From positions 2,170,001 to 2,234,000 of the forward strand of contig NZ_CP040018.1 in the NCBI RefSeq assembly GCF_005280255.1: a DNA stretch of 64,000 nt. The letters are read 5' to 3'. Shown here piece after piece: positions 43,526 to 52,125 of this stretch. Made by a program: the position numbers and the translations under genes. This stretch comes from Arthrobacter sp. 24S4-2. Its GTDB lineage: Bacteria; Actinomycetota; Actinomycetes; Actinomycetales; Micrococcaceae. The notes under the pieces were generated by a model that saw nothing but the letters and a program-made list of their open reading frames with translations, did no database searches and had not been told where the DNA came from. The number at the start of each line of letters is the position of its first letter. The stretch's first letter is position 1.

Positions 43526-43921
43526 ATGTTCACTCTTCGCACCTTCGGCGGGATCGCCCTATTTATGGCCGGGAGTAGTTGGCTCTGGCTGACGCCCACC
43601 TTCGCCACCCGTGGTGTGGACACCTCCGGAGCCCTGTGGGCCATCACGATGGTGCTCTGCCTGGTGACCATTCTGGGCTTCTGCGTCGCCACGTGGGCCT
43701 TGTTCGCCCGGTGGAGCTGGTGGGAATACGCAGCACTCGGTTCGGCGGGGCTTGGGCTTGTCACCCTCGTGCCGTACTGGTTCGCCGCCGTCGGCCGAGG
43801 CGAGACGGTTGGTACGACCGCGTGGAACGCATTCGTGCACGTCCTGATGGTCGGCATCGTCGCGGCGCTACTGCTGGCACCGCCGCTGGAGCGGTGGGTC
43901 AACCACCAAGTCATGGGCTAG
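43526..43921 (+). CDS. Small four-helix membrane protein
   Basis: A 131-residue protein with four hydrophobic segments (FGGIALFMAGSSWLWL, LWAITMVLCLVTILGFCVAT, YAALGSAGLGLVTLVPYWF, AFVHVLMVGIVAALLLAP). CAGGAGG precedes the ATG. It follows the PD40 gene by 79 bp on the same strand. Family unknown. Confidence 0.7.
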   Translation: MFTLRTFGGIALFMAGSSWLWLTPTFATRGVDTSGALWAITMVLCLVTILGFCVATWALFARWSWWEYAALGSAGLGLVTLVPYWFAAVGRGETVGTTAWNAFVHVLMVGIVAALLLAPPLERWVNHQVMG

Positions 43922-44493
43922 CTAGAGAGGATCTCCGTGCTTTCGGCACTGGCCGGTCATCCTGGCATTAATGTTCCGCCGGCACCTAATCAGGCTGGCT
44001 GCGCGGGCGTATTCCACTTCTCAAACGCCGACAGCCCTATGAATCATATAAGCCCGGTCTACGGTCAAGCCATGAGGATCTCTGGGTTCCGTGGGGCAGT
44101 CCTTTGCCCGAGAATCCTTTGGTCCCTCAGGCCTGTAGCGACGCCCTTCGCGTGATCATCGCTCTGGTATTGGTGCTGATTCTAGGGCGGATCACAGCAG
44201 CCAAAGCGTCGGTTCCGATGTCAGCACACCCGGCCAAATCGCCCCTCACCGCGCCTCGGACCTAGCGTAGACCCCTGTCCTGCACTGCCCCTTCGACACC
44301 GAACTGCAGGGGCAGTGCAGGATATATGCACGGGTTGAATCCTAATACTCCTGCCGTCAGTGGAATGCTCCCCAGACACTTCGAGGCAAGGAAGAAGTCC
44401 GCCCGATCCCCTACGTGTCAGGCTGGAACGGTACCGACGGCTCATAGCAAGTCCGTTTAATCGCGTGGGGCGAGAGCCAGGAATCCAGTAGTC
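43922..44493. other. Intergenic region with one strong hairpin
   Basis: No gene supported. A 15-bp inverted repeat lies at 44278-44322. The rest is ordinary intergenic sequence leading to the IS3 remnant. Confidence 0.45.
44278..44322. repeat. 15-bp inverted repeat
   Basis: TCCTGCACTGCCCCT (44278-44292) and AGGGGCAGTGCAGGA (44308-44322) are exact inverted copies around a 15-nt loop. It may be a terminator for the membrane-protein group or an element end. Confidence 0.55.
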
Positions 44494-44933
44494 ATGTCCA
44501 GTTCAGTTTTGAGTGCAGTACGCGAAGATAGTGCTGTGAGTAGTAGTAGTTCCGGTCCGCGGTCCGGGGGTCCGCGGCCTCGACGGTCGTTCACCCCGGT
44601 GCAGAAGCTCGAGTTTTTGACTGCATACGAGACCGCGTGCGAGAGCAATGAAGGTGGCGCTTTCCTGCGTTCCGAGGGGCTGTATTCCTCGCAGATGACC
44701 GAGTGGCGGCGGCTGCGGGACGCCGGCGTCCTGGACGGGAAAAAGCAGGGGAAACGATCGGGAAGCTCTCGGCCGAGCAGGCCGAGAACGCGCGTTTGCG
44801 CCGCCAGTTAGAGGTGAGTGAGAGCCGGTTGAAGAAAACCGAGGCAGCCCTGGATCTGATGGGAAAACTACAGGCGTTCTTAGAGAGCGCCTCCGAGGAT
44901 ACGCCGGACGGGCCCCGGTCCAGGAAGCGCTGA
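44494..44933 (+). pseudogene. IS3-type OrfA, frameshifted
   Basis: The N-terminal half has the IS3 helix-turn-helix (RRSFTPVQKLEFLTAYETAC, FLRSEGLYSSQMTEWRRLRD AGVLDG). The C-terminal half, in the -1 frame, is the leucine-zipper coil (IGKLSAEQAENARLRRQLEV SESRLKKTEAAL). They join at a GGGG run (44748-44751). IS3 elements do use -1 frameshifting, but normally between OrfA and OrfB, so here it is more likely a mutation. Confidence 0.7.
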
Positions 44934-45597
44934 TGGCCGCCTACCGGTCGATGTTGGAGCTGAAGATCCCCTCGCGCCGGGCGGCATCATTGACCGGTGT
45001 TTCCCGGACGACTGCGAACCGGAAACCGGTCGCTCCGCGGGACCAGATGCCGGTGGTGCCGCAGAACAAACTCACCGCGGCCGAGAGGGCGGAGATCCTG
45101 TCGGCGCTGAACTCACCGGAGTTCGTGGACCTGGCACCCATGCAGGTCTACACGAAGCTGCTGGACCAGGGGATTTATCTGGGATCGCTGTCGACTTTTT
45201 ACCGGGTGCTGGAGGAGAACAAACAGGTCAAGGAGCGCCGCCGGTTGGCCAAGCATCCTCCCCGGACGGTTCCGGAGCTGGTGGCCACGGCCCCGGGCCA
45301 GGTGTTCACGTGGGATATTACAAAGCTCGCAGGCCCGGTCAAGGGAAAGTATTTTGACTGCTACATGATGGTCGATATCCATTCCCGGTTCATCGTCGGC
45401 GCGCACGTCCACACCGCCGAATCCGGGGTCCTGGCCGTGCAAATGATGAAGGGAATCTTCGGGATCCACGGCGTCCCGAAGATCGTGCACGCGGACCGGG
45501 GAACGTCCATGACGTCCAAAACCGTGCTCTCGGACCTGGAGGTCACCCGGTCCCACTCCAGACCCCGGGTCAACAATGATAATCCGTATTGTGAGTC
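44933..45597 (+). pseudogene. IS3-type OrfB transposase, 3'-truncated
   Basis: An integrase-core transposase. The first DDE Asp is in FTWDITKL and the second in HADRGTSM. The family segment SRPRVNNDNPYCES marks the point where the third residue (Glu) and the C-terminus should follow, but similarity ends at about 45,597 and the open frame continues in unrelated sequence to 45,931. The gene start overlaps the end of OrfA. Confidence 0.8.
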
Positions 45598-46059
45598 GCT
45601 GTCCCTGTGTGGGGGACGTTCGAACCGCTCCGCCGGAGCCCTGTTCAGTTGTGGCTGGCCATTCGTGTGGCCGGTGCGCTTCCTTTCTCGCGGGCTGGGC
45701 GATGTTCCCGCTGTTCACTTCTTCATGGTCCTGACTGGCCCGAGCGACATGACTCGGGTTGCGAGGGGTCCGGGTCCTTTGTTGCTGGTGGTCGGTTCTT
45801 GTACGCACACAGGTTCATGGCGACTTTCGTGGAGCTACTGCATGACTCGCGACCAAGGCGTACCTAATCCAATGTTCAGGACAACCCGCGCTGCGCGGAA
45901 GAGTCTCGCTACGCAAGCATCAGGCGCATAGCATTCCCAAATGACGACAGATGCGGGTCTTCGGGCCGTTCCAATCAGGCAGATCTGGCAGCAACTACGG
46001 TGCTCCGCTCCCAGAAGATAGGGCGAGCTGCCAAGGCGGCCGTCAGCGTACCCAGGACT
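45598..46059. other. Gene-free stretch after the IS3 remnant
   Basis: No gene supported. The open frame extending from the truncated transposase is low-quality (Trp/Cys/Gly-rich) and not conserved-looking. The sharp end of transposase similarity suggests a deletion joint near 45,597. Confidence 0.45.
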
Positions 46060-46446
46060 TCACGCAGCACCCGATCCGTACGGACGCGTGATCGCTTCGA
46101 GGAAATGCCCGTCAGGATCCGCGAAGTAGACGCCGCGTCCGCCGTCGTTGTGGTTGATCTGCTGGGGGCGAGACCGTCCCGGGTCTGCCCAGTAGGGGAT
46201 GCCCTGGGCCTGAATCCTTGCGAGAATTCCGTCAAAGTCCTCCTCGCTGACCAGGAATGCGTAGTGCTGCGGGGAGATGGGCCCGTCTGCCGTGGCGAAA
46301 TCGAGGGCCACTCCGTGGTCGAGGGGCACGGTCATGAAAGACCACATGGCTTGGGGTTTCGGCAGTCCGAGCACGTTGGCCAGGAATTCCGCCGAATGGC
46401 GCTTGTCCGTTGCGTAGACGATGGTGTGGTTGAAAGTGACCGTCAT
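46060..46446 (-). CDS. VOC family protein (glyoxalase/bleomycin resistance fold)
   Basis: A 128-residue single VOC-module pair. The opening FNHTIVYATDKRHSAEFLAN and closing GGRGVYFADPDGHFLEAIT carry the usual metal-site His and Glu positions (H near residue 6, E near 120). GAGGCGG lies 6 nt before the ATG. Members include glyoxalases, dioxygenases and drug-binding proteins; the exact role cannot be stated. Confidence 0.85.
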   Translation of the reverse strand: MTVTFNHTIVYATDKRHSAEFLANVLGLPKPQAMWSFMTVPLDHGVALDFATADGPISPQHYAFLVSEEDFDGILARIQAQGIPYWADPGRSRPQQINHNDGGRGVYFADPDGHFLEAITRPYGSGAA

Positions 46447-46573
46447 GATGACCGCCTCGAGTGTATATCCTGCGACCATTTACGCCCAGCGCCCTTCAGA
46501 TTTCAAGAGCGGCCGTCAGGTGTATGGAACCTTCATGGGTCAGCATCAGGTTATTAGGGCTAACAGGGGCTGA

Positions 46574-47421
46574 TCAGGCCTTGGCGAACGGCAGCACCAG
46601 CATGTAGCCGGTCGGCATATCGCTGCTCCAGCGTCGCGGCTCGCGGACGACGAACTGCGTCGCCAGCTGTTGGGGGTGAGCAGGGCGTTGGGCGCGGGGG
46701 ACGGTCCCCACTGGTCGTCGCCGTACGGGTAGAGCGGATCCTGGACACGGATGCCGGTGACCGGGAAGTCCGGGAACTGGTCGGGATCGCCGAGTGACTC
46801 GAAGCCGCTCATCACCCATACGTGGCGGCCGCGCCACATGACTAGCCCGACCGGCCGATCCGTGTCGGCAATGGCGCGCGCCGCGGTCTGCAGCGCTTCC
46901 TCATAGTCGGCGACGCTCACGACGGCGTACGGCCCCATCCCGACGTCGGTTAGCACCTCCGCCCAACCCAGGGGGTTGGCACCGTTGAACGAGTTGAACG
47001 ACCGTGCGCGGGCCATCTCCCACAGCTCCCCCTGCTGGACGCGATCTGTCCACGTGCCGGCCCCGGTGTCGTCGATGAGGTTGTGCATCATCTGGATGCT
47101 CGCCGCCACACACCACTCAAAGGTGTACTGCGGCACGAAGTCCCCCTCCTGGTAGAGGTTGAGGGCGAACGCCTGGGGCGCCGGGGGCGGCGTGGGAACC
47201 GGCGTCGGGGTGGGGGACGGGGGCCGGTGAGGAGCGGGGACGTCATCGCGCGCGGCCGGCGGGGCCGAAGAGGTCTGGATCGGTCGATCCGTGGTGGCCT
47301 CATCGAGTCTTATCGCTGGCGCGCAGGCCGAGAGGAGGGTCGCTAGGATGACGAACCAGGCCAAAATACGGAGCAGGGCAACGTTTGTTAGCTGCAACTT
47401 TAAACTGACCAGAGACGGCAA
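46574..47421 (-). pseudogene. C39-like peptidase-fold lipoprotein, cut from its start codon by IS21
   Basis: The product would have a lipoprotein signal (ALLRILAWFVILATLLSAC), a Pro/Thr linker and a C39-type papain-like domain with Cys in FEWCVAASIQMMHNL and His in GRHVWVMSG. The IS21 element enters two codons after the ATG: the original ATG is at 52062-52060, followed by AACGTT, the duplicated target. Today the frame is entered from IS sequence (a possible start at 47421). Near the C-terminus a one-base change at the G run 46672-46676 is needed to reach QQLATQFVVREPRRWSSDMP to LPFAKA. The gene is probably inactive. Confidence 0.75.
47380..47385. repeat. AACGTT target-site duplication of the IS21 element, left copy
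   Basis: AACGTT occurs immediately outside both ends of the IS21 element (47380-47385 and 52054-52059). Removing the element and one copy restores ATG-AAC-GTT-GCC-CTG, the start of the lipoprotein gene. Confidence 0.8.
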
Positions 47422-47452
47422 TTTGGATTGACCGTTCCTTGAATTCCAGGGG

Positions 47453-49361
47453 TCGTTGCAACACCCGTGCTTAGCTGGCTATCAGTAAATCACGTAGGCG
47501 CTCGGCTGGGGTGTCCCAGTCGAGCGTTTTGCGTGGTCGGGCGTTGAGTTCTTGGGCGACGTGCTCGAGGTCCTCGGGCCCGTAGGCGTTCAGGTCTGCG
47601 CCTTTGGGGAAGTATTGGCGTAGCAGCCCGTTGGTGTTCTCGTTGGATCCGCGTTGCCAGGGGCTGGCGGGGTCGCAGAAGTAGACGTCCATGTCGGTGG
47701 CGATGCTGAAAGCCTTATGTTTGGCCATTTCGGCGCCTTGGTCCCAAGTGAGGGATCCGCGCAGGTGCGCCGGTAGGGTGGACATGGTCTTGATCAGCCC
47801 GTCGCGGACTGATTCGGCGGTGTGGTCCACCGGCAGGTGCACCAACATCACGTATCGCGTGGTGCGTTCAACCAGCGTTGCGATCGCGGACTGGTTGTAA
47901 GCTCCGGTCACTAAATCCCCCTCCCAATGCCCCGGGACGGCGCGGTCTTCGACCTCGGCGGGGCGTTCGGAAATGTTGATCATCGGGTCACGGAAACGGT
48001 TGGTGCGTTCTTCGGGGTTCCTGTGCTGCTTGCGGCGGGTCCGGCCGGTGCGCAGGGCTTCTTTGACCTCGCGTTTGAGTCCACCGCGGGCCTGAAAGTA
48101 GAGGGCCTGGTATATCGTTTCGGGGCTCACGCGCATCTGCTCGTCATCGGGGAATTCCTTGATCAGGAGCTTGGAAATCTGTTGTGGGGACCAGCGTGTG
48201 AGGAGCTTGGTTTTCACGTAGTCGTGTAGTTCCCCGGGTTCTGCCAGCTTACTGTCCTTCGGCCGTGCCCGGGCCGCAGTGGCCGCCCGGTGAGCACCGT
48301 AAGGCCGGTAACCCAGCACCGGGTGGCTGTTGCGTTTGATCTCCCGGCTAATGGTGCCCACGGACCGGCCCAGCGCCCTGCCGATCGCCTGCATTGAGGT
48401 TCCTTGGGACCGCAGGTCCGCGATCCTCTCCCGCTCGGACAGGGACAGGTAGCGGGCGCTGACGGACTGCTCCAGCGCTTCCAACGCCACCGCGGGTGCC
48501 GGCTCAGCCACCGGCGCTGTCAACTCCGGTGCCGCTGCAGGGGCCGAAGGTTCCGCGAATGTAGTTGTCACTTCCTGTTTATACGGCAGATCCGCGGCAT
48601 GACCTTGGGCCGCGGCCGTGTCCTTTGCAGTCTGTTGCCGGTCCCAGTTGTAGGAGCTCGGTTTGCTTGCACCGACTGCGAGGGCTGCGTCCCTCCGGCC
48701 GGCTCCTTCTTGGCGCAAGCGCAGGTAGTGAAGCTGCTTCGCCGATGGCCGTCGCGGACTGACGGAGACCAGACCGGCGGCTTTGGCCCAGTTGGAGCAG
48801 GTGGAGTAGTTCAGGCCGAGTTCTCTGGCGGCAACGCTGACGCTGCCGACTTCCCGCAGCAGGCCCAGGAACTCCTCAATCACCGACGGTGGGTGGCGCC
48901 GCGCCGGATCAGCATTCACAGTTCTCGTGGCCCGTGGTTTTCTCCCAGCAGGATTAACCTTGCCGGCCCAGTTATGCGCGGTGCTGATGTTCAATCCCAG
49001 CTCCTGGGCCGCCGCGGTGATGGTGCCGGCCCGGTCCAAGACGGCATAGAAGTGGTCCTTATCCGCCTGGGTGTACTGGCGCTGCGGCCTGATCCCTTCA
49101 GCGTTCGCCCACTTCTGGCAGGTGCTCCGGTTAATGCCGAGCTCCTTGGCCGCCGCGGCAACACTTCCCAACCGCTCAACGGCAGAAAGGAAATCCTGTC
49201 TTTGCGCACGGGTATGGGACTGCTGGGAACGCTTCCCCTGCGCCCCGGCTCTCGACCCCGGTTCTTTCGGTAGAGGAGATTTTTTCCTTAAGGAAGGACT
49301 ACTTTTCGATGGTGATCCCATGGGTGTTGCAACTCCCGATTATTCGGGGGTGTTGCAACGA
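47453..49361. mobile_element. IS30-family element nested in IS21
   Basis: The ends share the inverted repeat TCGTTGCAACACCC (left 47453-47466; right 49348-49361). One leftward transposase gene fills the element. The boundary is uncertain by two or three bases because the outermost CG may belong to the target. It lies upstream of istA, in the IS21 left terminal region. Confidence 0.75.
47471..49321 (-). CDS. IS30 family transposase with four N-terminal helix-turn-helix repeats
   Basis: A 616-residue transposase, much longer than usual IS30 proteins (about 350-400). Residues 1 to about 230 hold four similar modules: FLSAVERLGSVAAAAKELGI, FYAVLDRAGTITAAAQELGL, FLGLLREVGSVSVAARELGL and YLRLRQEGAGRRDAALAVGA, each ending in ..W. 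Then the normal IS30 part follows: HTH_38 (LSLSERERIADLRSQGTSMQ AIGRALGRSVGTISREI) and the DDE core (HWEGDLVTG, LTWDQGAEM, RGSNENTNGLLRQYFPKG). It looks intact. Confidence 0.92.
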   Translation of the reverse strand: MGSPSKSSPSLRKKSPLPKEPGSRAGAQGKRSQQSHTRAQRQDFLSAVERLGSVAAAAKELGINRSTCQKWANAEGIRPQRQYTQADKDHFYAVLDRAGTITAAAQELGLNISTAHNWAGKVNPAGRKPRATRTVNADPARRHPPSVIEEFLGLLREVGSVSVAARELGLNYSTCSNWAKAAGLVSVSPRRPSAKQLHYLRLRQEGAGRRDAALAVGASKPSSYNWDRQQTAKDTAAAQGHAADLPYKQEVTTTFAEPSAPAAAPELTAPVAEPAPAVALEALEQSVSARYLSLSERERIADLRSQGTSMQAIGRALGRSVGTISREIKRNSHPVLGYRPYGAHRAATAARARPKDSKLAEPGELHDYVKTKLLTRWSPQQISKLLIKEFPDDEQMRVSPETIYQALYFQARGGLKREVKEALRTGRTRRKQHRNPEERTNRFRDPMINISERPAEVEDRAVPGHWEGDLVTGAYNQSAIATLVERTTRYVMLVHLPVDHTAESVRDGLIKTMSTLPAHLRGSLTWDQGAEMAKHKAFSIATDMDVYFCDPASPWQRGSNENTNGLLRQYFPKGADLNAYGPEDLEHVAQELNARPRKTLDWDTPAERLRDLLIAS

Positions 49362-49568
49362 TCGCTAGAACTCAAGTTCGCGGCAGTGGTTTTGACCAGT
49401 GGCTGCAAGTACTTTTGACCAGTTCTTGGCCGTGCGTGTGGCCGGGGCTTGCTGGGATTCCCTTGTCCATCCCCCGTGTCATTACGGGGAGAGCCCCTTC
49501 CTTCCGCGGTGAAATAGCGATGCCAATCGTTTTTTGTTTCACCCATCGTGGGAAGGAAGGGGCTTGAT
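49322..49568. other. Right end of IS30 and remaining IS21 left terminal region
   Basis: Contains the right IS30 inverted repeat (to 49361), then IS21 terminal-repeat sequence with TTGACCAGTGGCTGCAA (near 49,394) and the leader of istA. Confidence 0.6.
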
Positions 49569-51125
49569 GTGAAGTCTCCAGGAGAGTTCATGGAAATTTT
49601 AGCTGCTTATGATTTGACCCGGTCGTACCGGGATGCCGCGAAGATCTGCGGCGTTTCGCACAACACTGTCCGTTCGTATGTGAAGGCCCGGCAGGAAGGC
49701 GTCCAGGCGCCGGTCGCCCGCCAGCGGGGCCGGATCACCGACCCGTTCCTGCCGCAGATGAAGTCGCTGGTCGAGCAGTCCCGCGGGAAGATCCGCGGGG
49801 ACGTTGTGCACGGAAAACTCGTTGATCTGGGCTATCCCGGATCGATCCGCACGACCCGGTACGTGCTGGCCGGGCTGAAGTCGAAATATCGGGCCCAAAA
49901 CACGCGTGTTCACCGCCCCTGGACTGTGGAGCCAGGTTTGTGGCTCCAATGGGACTACGGAGACGGGCCCGTCGTTGACGGCGCCAAAACGGTGTTGTTC
50001 GTGGCCTGGCTGGCGTATTCACGCTTCCGTATCGTGATTCCCTTGCGGGATAAGACGATGCCGAGCGTGTTCGCCGCCCTGGACCGCTCTTTCAGGCTCA
50101 TCGGGGGCGTCCCAACGTACGTTTTGACCGACAATGAGAAAACCGTCACGATCGAGCACGTCGCCGGGGTGCCGGTCCGTAACCCGCAGATCGTCGCGTT
50201 CGCCCGGCACTACTCCACCGCCGTGCACACCTGCATGCCGGCGGACCCGGCCTCGAAGGGCGGGGTGGAGAACGCGGTCAAGATCGCCAAAGCCGACATC
50301 GTCCCCAAAGACACGAACCTGCGCTCGGACTACGCCTCCTTCGCCGAGCTGGAAGCGGCGTGCGAGGCGTTTATGGAGGATGTGAATTCCAAGGTGCACC
50401 GTGCCACCCTGGAGATCCCCAGGGACATGCTGAGACTGATCGAACAGCCCAAGCTGCACCCGGTCCCGGCAGTGCCGGTGACGGCCAGTTTCGGGCAGGT
50501 CCGGCAGGTCCCGCCGAACACGCCCATGGTCACCTACGAGCACTCCCGCTACTCCGTCCCGCACACGCTGATGGGGCAGAGGCTCTGGGTGCGCGGCACC
50601 GACGCCGAGGTCATCATTGTCCATGTCGGCGAGCAGGGGCCGGTGGAAGTCGCCCGGCACGAACTTACCCGCCCCGGCGTGCCGGCGATCATTGATTCCC
50701 ATTTCCCTCCTGCTTCCGGCGGGGCCCTGGAACGGGTTATTCGCCCCACGAACAGGGCCGAGGAGGAGTTCCTGGCCTTGGGCGCCGGGGCAGCGCTCTG
50801 GCTCAAGGAAGCCGCCGCGGCCGGGACGAACAAGATCCGCCACAAGATGGAACGCGCCGCCACCCTGGCCAAGGTCATGGGCAATGACGTGGTTGACCAG
50901 GGCCTCGGCGCGGCCGCCGTGCACCACCGCTTCAGCCACGAGGACCTGGTCTCCATCATCACCAACACCGCCACCGGCCAGCCGCCAAGCACCATCAGCA
51001 CTACCCGGCACACCGTCACCGATCAAGGCCAGTGGCTGAGTCAGGGCACCAGCGCATGGGCCAACTTCGGCACCGCCAGCACAAATACCAGCGACGATAT
51101 TGATCTTGAAGGAGCCACCGAATGA
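49569..51125 (+). CDS. istA: IS21 family transposase IstA
   Basis: A 518-residue IstA. The N-terminal helix-turn-helix (YDLTRSYRDAAKICGVSHNT VRSYV) spans about residues 12-38. The DDE core has Asp in LQWDYGDGPVVDG, Asp in YVLTDNEKTV and Glu in KGGVENAVKIAK. The GTG at 49569 has GGAAGGGG 6 nt upstream; a start at 49548 would remove that site. The stop overlaps istB (ATGA), the usual IS21 arrangement. Intact. Confidence 0.92.
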   Translation: MKSPGEFMEILAAYDLTRSYRDAAKICGVSHNTVRSYVKARQEGVQAPVARQRGRITDPFLPQMKSLVEQSRGKIRGDVVHGKLVDLGYPGSIRTTRYVLAGLKSKYRAQNTRVHRPWTVEPGLWLQWDYGDGPVVDGAKTVLFVAWLAYSRFRIVIPLRDKTMPSVFAALDRSFRLIGGVPTYVLTDNEKTVTIEHVAGVPVRNPQIVAFARHYSTAVHTCMPADPASKGGVENAVKIAKADIVPKDTNLRSDYASFAELEAACEAFMEDVNSKVHRATLEIPRDMLRLIEQPKLHPVPAVPVTASFGQVRQVPPNTPMVTYEHSRYSVPHTLMGQRLWVRGTDAEVIIVHVGEQGPVEVARHELTRPGVPAIIDSHFPPASGGALERVIRPTNRAEEEFLALGAGAALWLKEAAAAGTNKIRHKMERAATLAKVMGNDVVDQGLGAAAVHHRFSHEDLVSIITNTATGQPPSTISTTRHTVTDQGQWLSQGTSAWANFGTASTNTSDDIDLEGATE

Positions 51126-51907
51126 GCGCGACAACCCTTGCCGCCAGCCCGCTGGCGGATGTGGAGCACATCATCGCCTTGATGCGCACCACCCGCATGC
51201 CGCACGCCCGCGCCGTGGTCGCCGAGGTGTTGGCGACCGCGAAGGCCCAGCGCTGGGACCCCACAGAAGTCATTCGCGTCCTGCTCGAGGCCGAGGCGAC
51301 CGGCAGGAACCGGTCGATGCTAACCACCCGGCGTAAACGCGCGGGGTTTCCCACCGGGAAAACCTTCGATGTCTGGGACGAGTCCCTCTCCACCCTCCCT
51401 GCGGCGACGACCTCGTTCCTGCGGACCCTGGAGTGGGTGCGGCGGCGGGAGAACCTGATCGCGTGCGGGCCCTCCGGGACCGGGAAGACCCTGCTGCTGG
51501 AATCCCTGGGCCAGCAGGCCATCGACGAAGGCATGTCCGTGTCGTGGCTGAGCCTGGAGGACCTCGGCGCCCTCGTGCGCCGGCACCGCATCGATGACAG
51601 CGTGAACAAAGCCATCACCCGCGTTACCAGCGTGGATTTGATTTGCATCGATGACATCGGACTCCTGCCGGTTTCCGGCGATGCCGCCGAGGGCTTCTAC
51701 CGCGTCGTGGAGGCCTCCTACGAGAAGCGATCCCTGGCGATCAGCTCGAATATCCACCCCAGCGGCTTTGATGAGCTGATGCCCAAAACCATCGCCACCG
51801 CGACCGTGGACCGGCTTATGCACCACGCGCACCTATGCCAAACCAGCGGCGAGTCCGTCCGGCTCATGCAAGCCCAAAACGGGAAAGGAACCCGCCCGAT
51901 GAACTAA
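51122..51907 (+). CDS. istB: IS21 helper ATPase IstB
   Basis: A 261-residue AAA+ ATPase that helps IstA choose and engage target DNA. Walker A is GPSGTGKT (116-123) and Walker B is LICIDD (173-178). The C-terminal SSNIHPSGFDELMPKTIATA TVDRLMHHAHL is typical. It overlaps istA by 4 bases. Intact. Confidence 0.93.
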   Translation: MSATTLAASPLADVEHIIALMRTTRMPHARAVVAEVLATAKAQRWDPTEVIRVLLEAEATGRNRSMLTTRRKRAGFPTGKTFDVWDESLSTLPAATTSFLRTLEWVRRRENLIACGPSGTGKTLLLESLGQQAIDEGMSVSWLSLEDLGALVRRHRIDDSVNKAITRVTSVDLICIDDIGLLPVSGDAAEGFYRVVEASYEKRSLAISSNIHPSGFDELMPKTIATATVDRLMHHAHLCQTSGESVRLMQAQNGKGTRPMN

Positions 51908-52053
51908 CCCGCAACGTGGTCAGGCGCCCCAACCCCAGCATGCCCCAGGCGCCTGACCAGTGTTCAAAAGTACTTGCCGCCACCGGTCAGTCCATTGCAG
52001 CCACCGGTCAACGCAAACTGCAGCCAGCGGTCAGTTTAAAGTTGCAGTTGACA

Positions 52054-52059
52054 AACGTT
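52054..52059. repeat. AACGTT target-site duplication of the IS21 element, right copy
   Basis: Second copy of the target duplication. Immediately to its right, CAT at 52060-52062 is the original start codon (minus strand) of the interrupted lipoprotein gene. Confidence 0.8.
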
Positions 52060-52125
52060 CATGGTCGGTCCAGTTTATGGCGACACGGCGGGAATTTTCG
52101 GTCCAGGCCGGCGTTAGGTCTGAGT

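Larger units (their letters stand above)
44494..45597 (+). mobile_element. Truncated IS3-family element
   Basis: Both IS3 reading frames are present but OrfA is out of frame and OrfB is cut after the second catalytic Asp region. Neither inverted repeat could be identified. The element is dead. Confidence 0.7.
47386..52053. mobile_element. IS21-family element carrying a nested IS30 element
   Basis: The ends are inverted copies: TGTTAGCTGCAACTTTAAAC on the left and, as complement of the right, TGTCAACTGCAACTTTAAAC, both followed by TGACC. Tandem TGACC..TGGCTGCAA-type repeats follow inside each end, as in other IS21 elements. It encodes istA and istB. An IS30 element sits inside the left terminal region, between terminal repeats. 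It is flanked by AACGTT. Confidence 0.82.

Noticed and set aside
44703..44760. Programmed -1 frameshift in the IS3 OrfA gene
   Set aside because: No classical slippery heptamer in the right phase, and the shift lies inside OrfA rather than at the OrfA/OrfB junction. A mutation is more likely.
45598..45931. Extension of the IS3 OrfB frame past the transposase similarity
   Set aside because: The translated sequence loses all transposase features after about 45,597 and looks non-coding.
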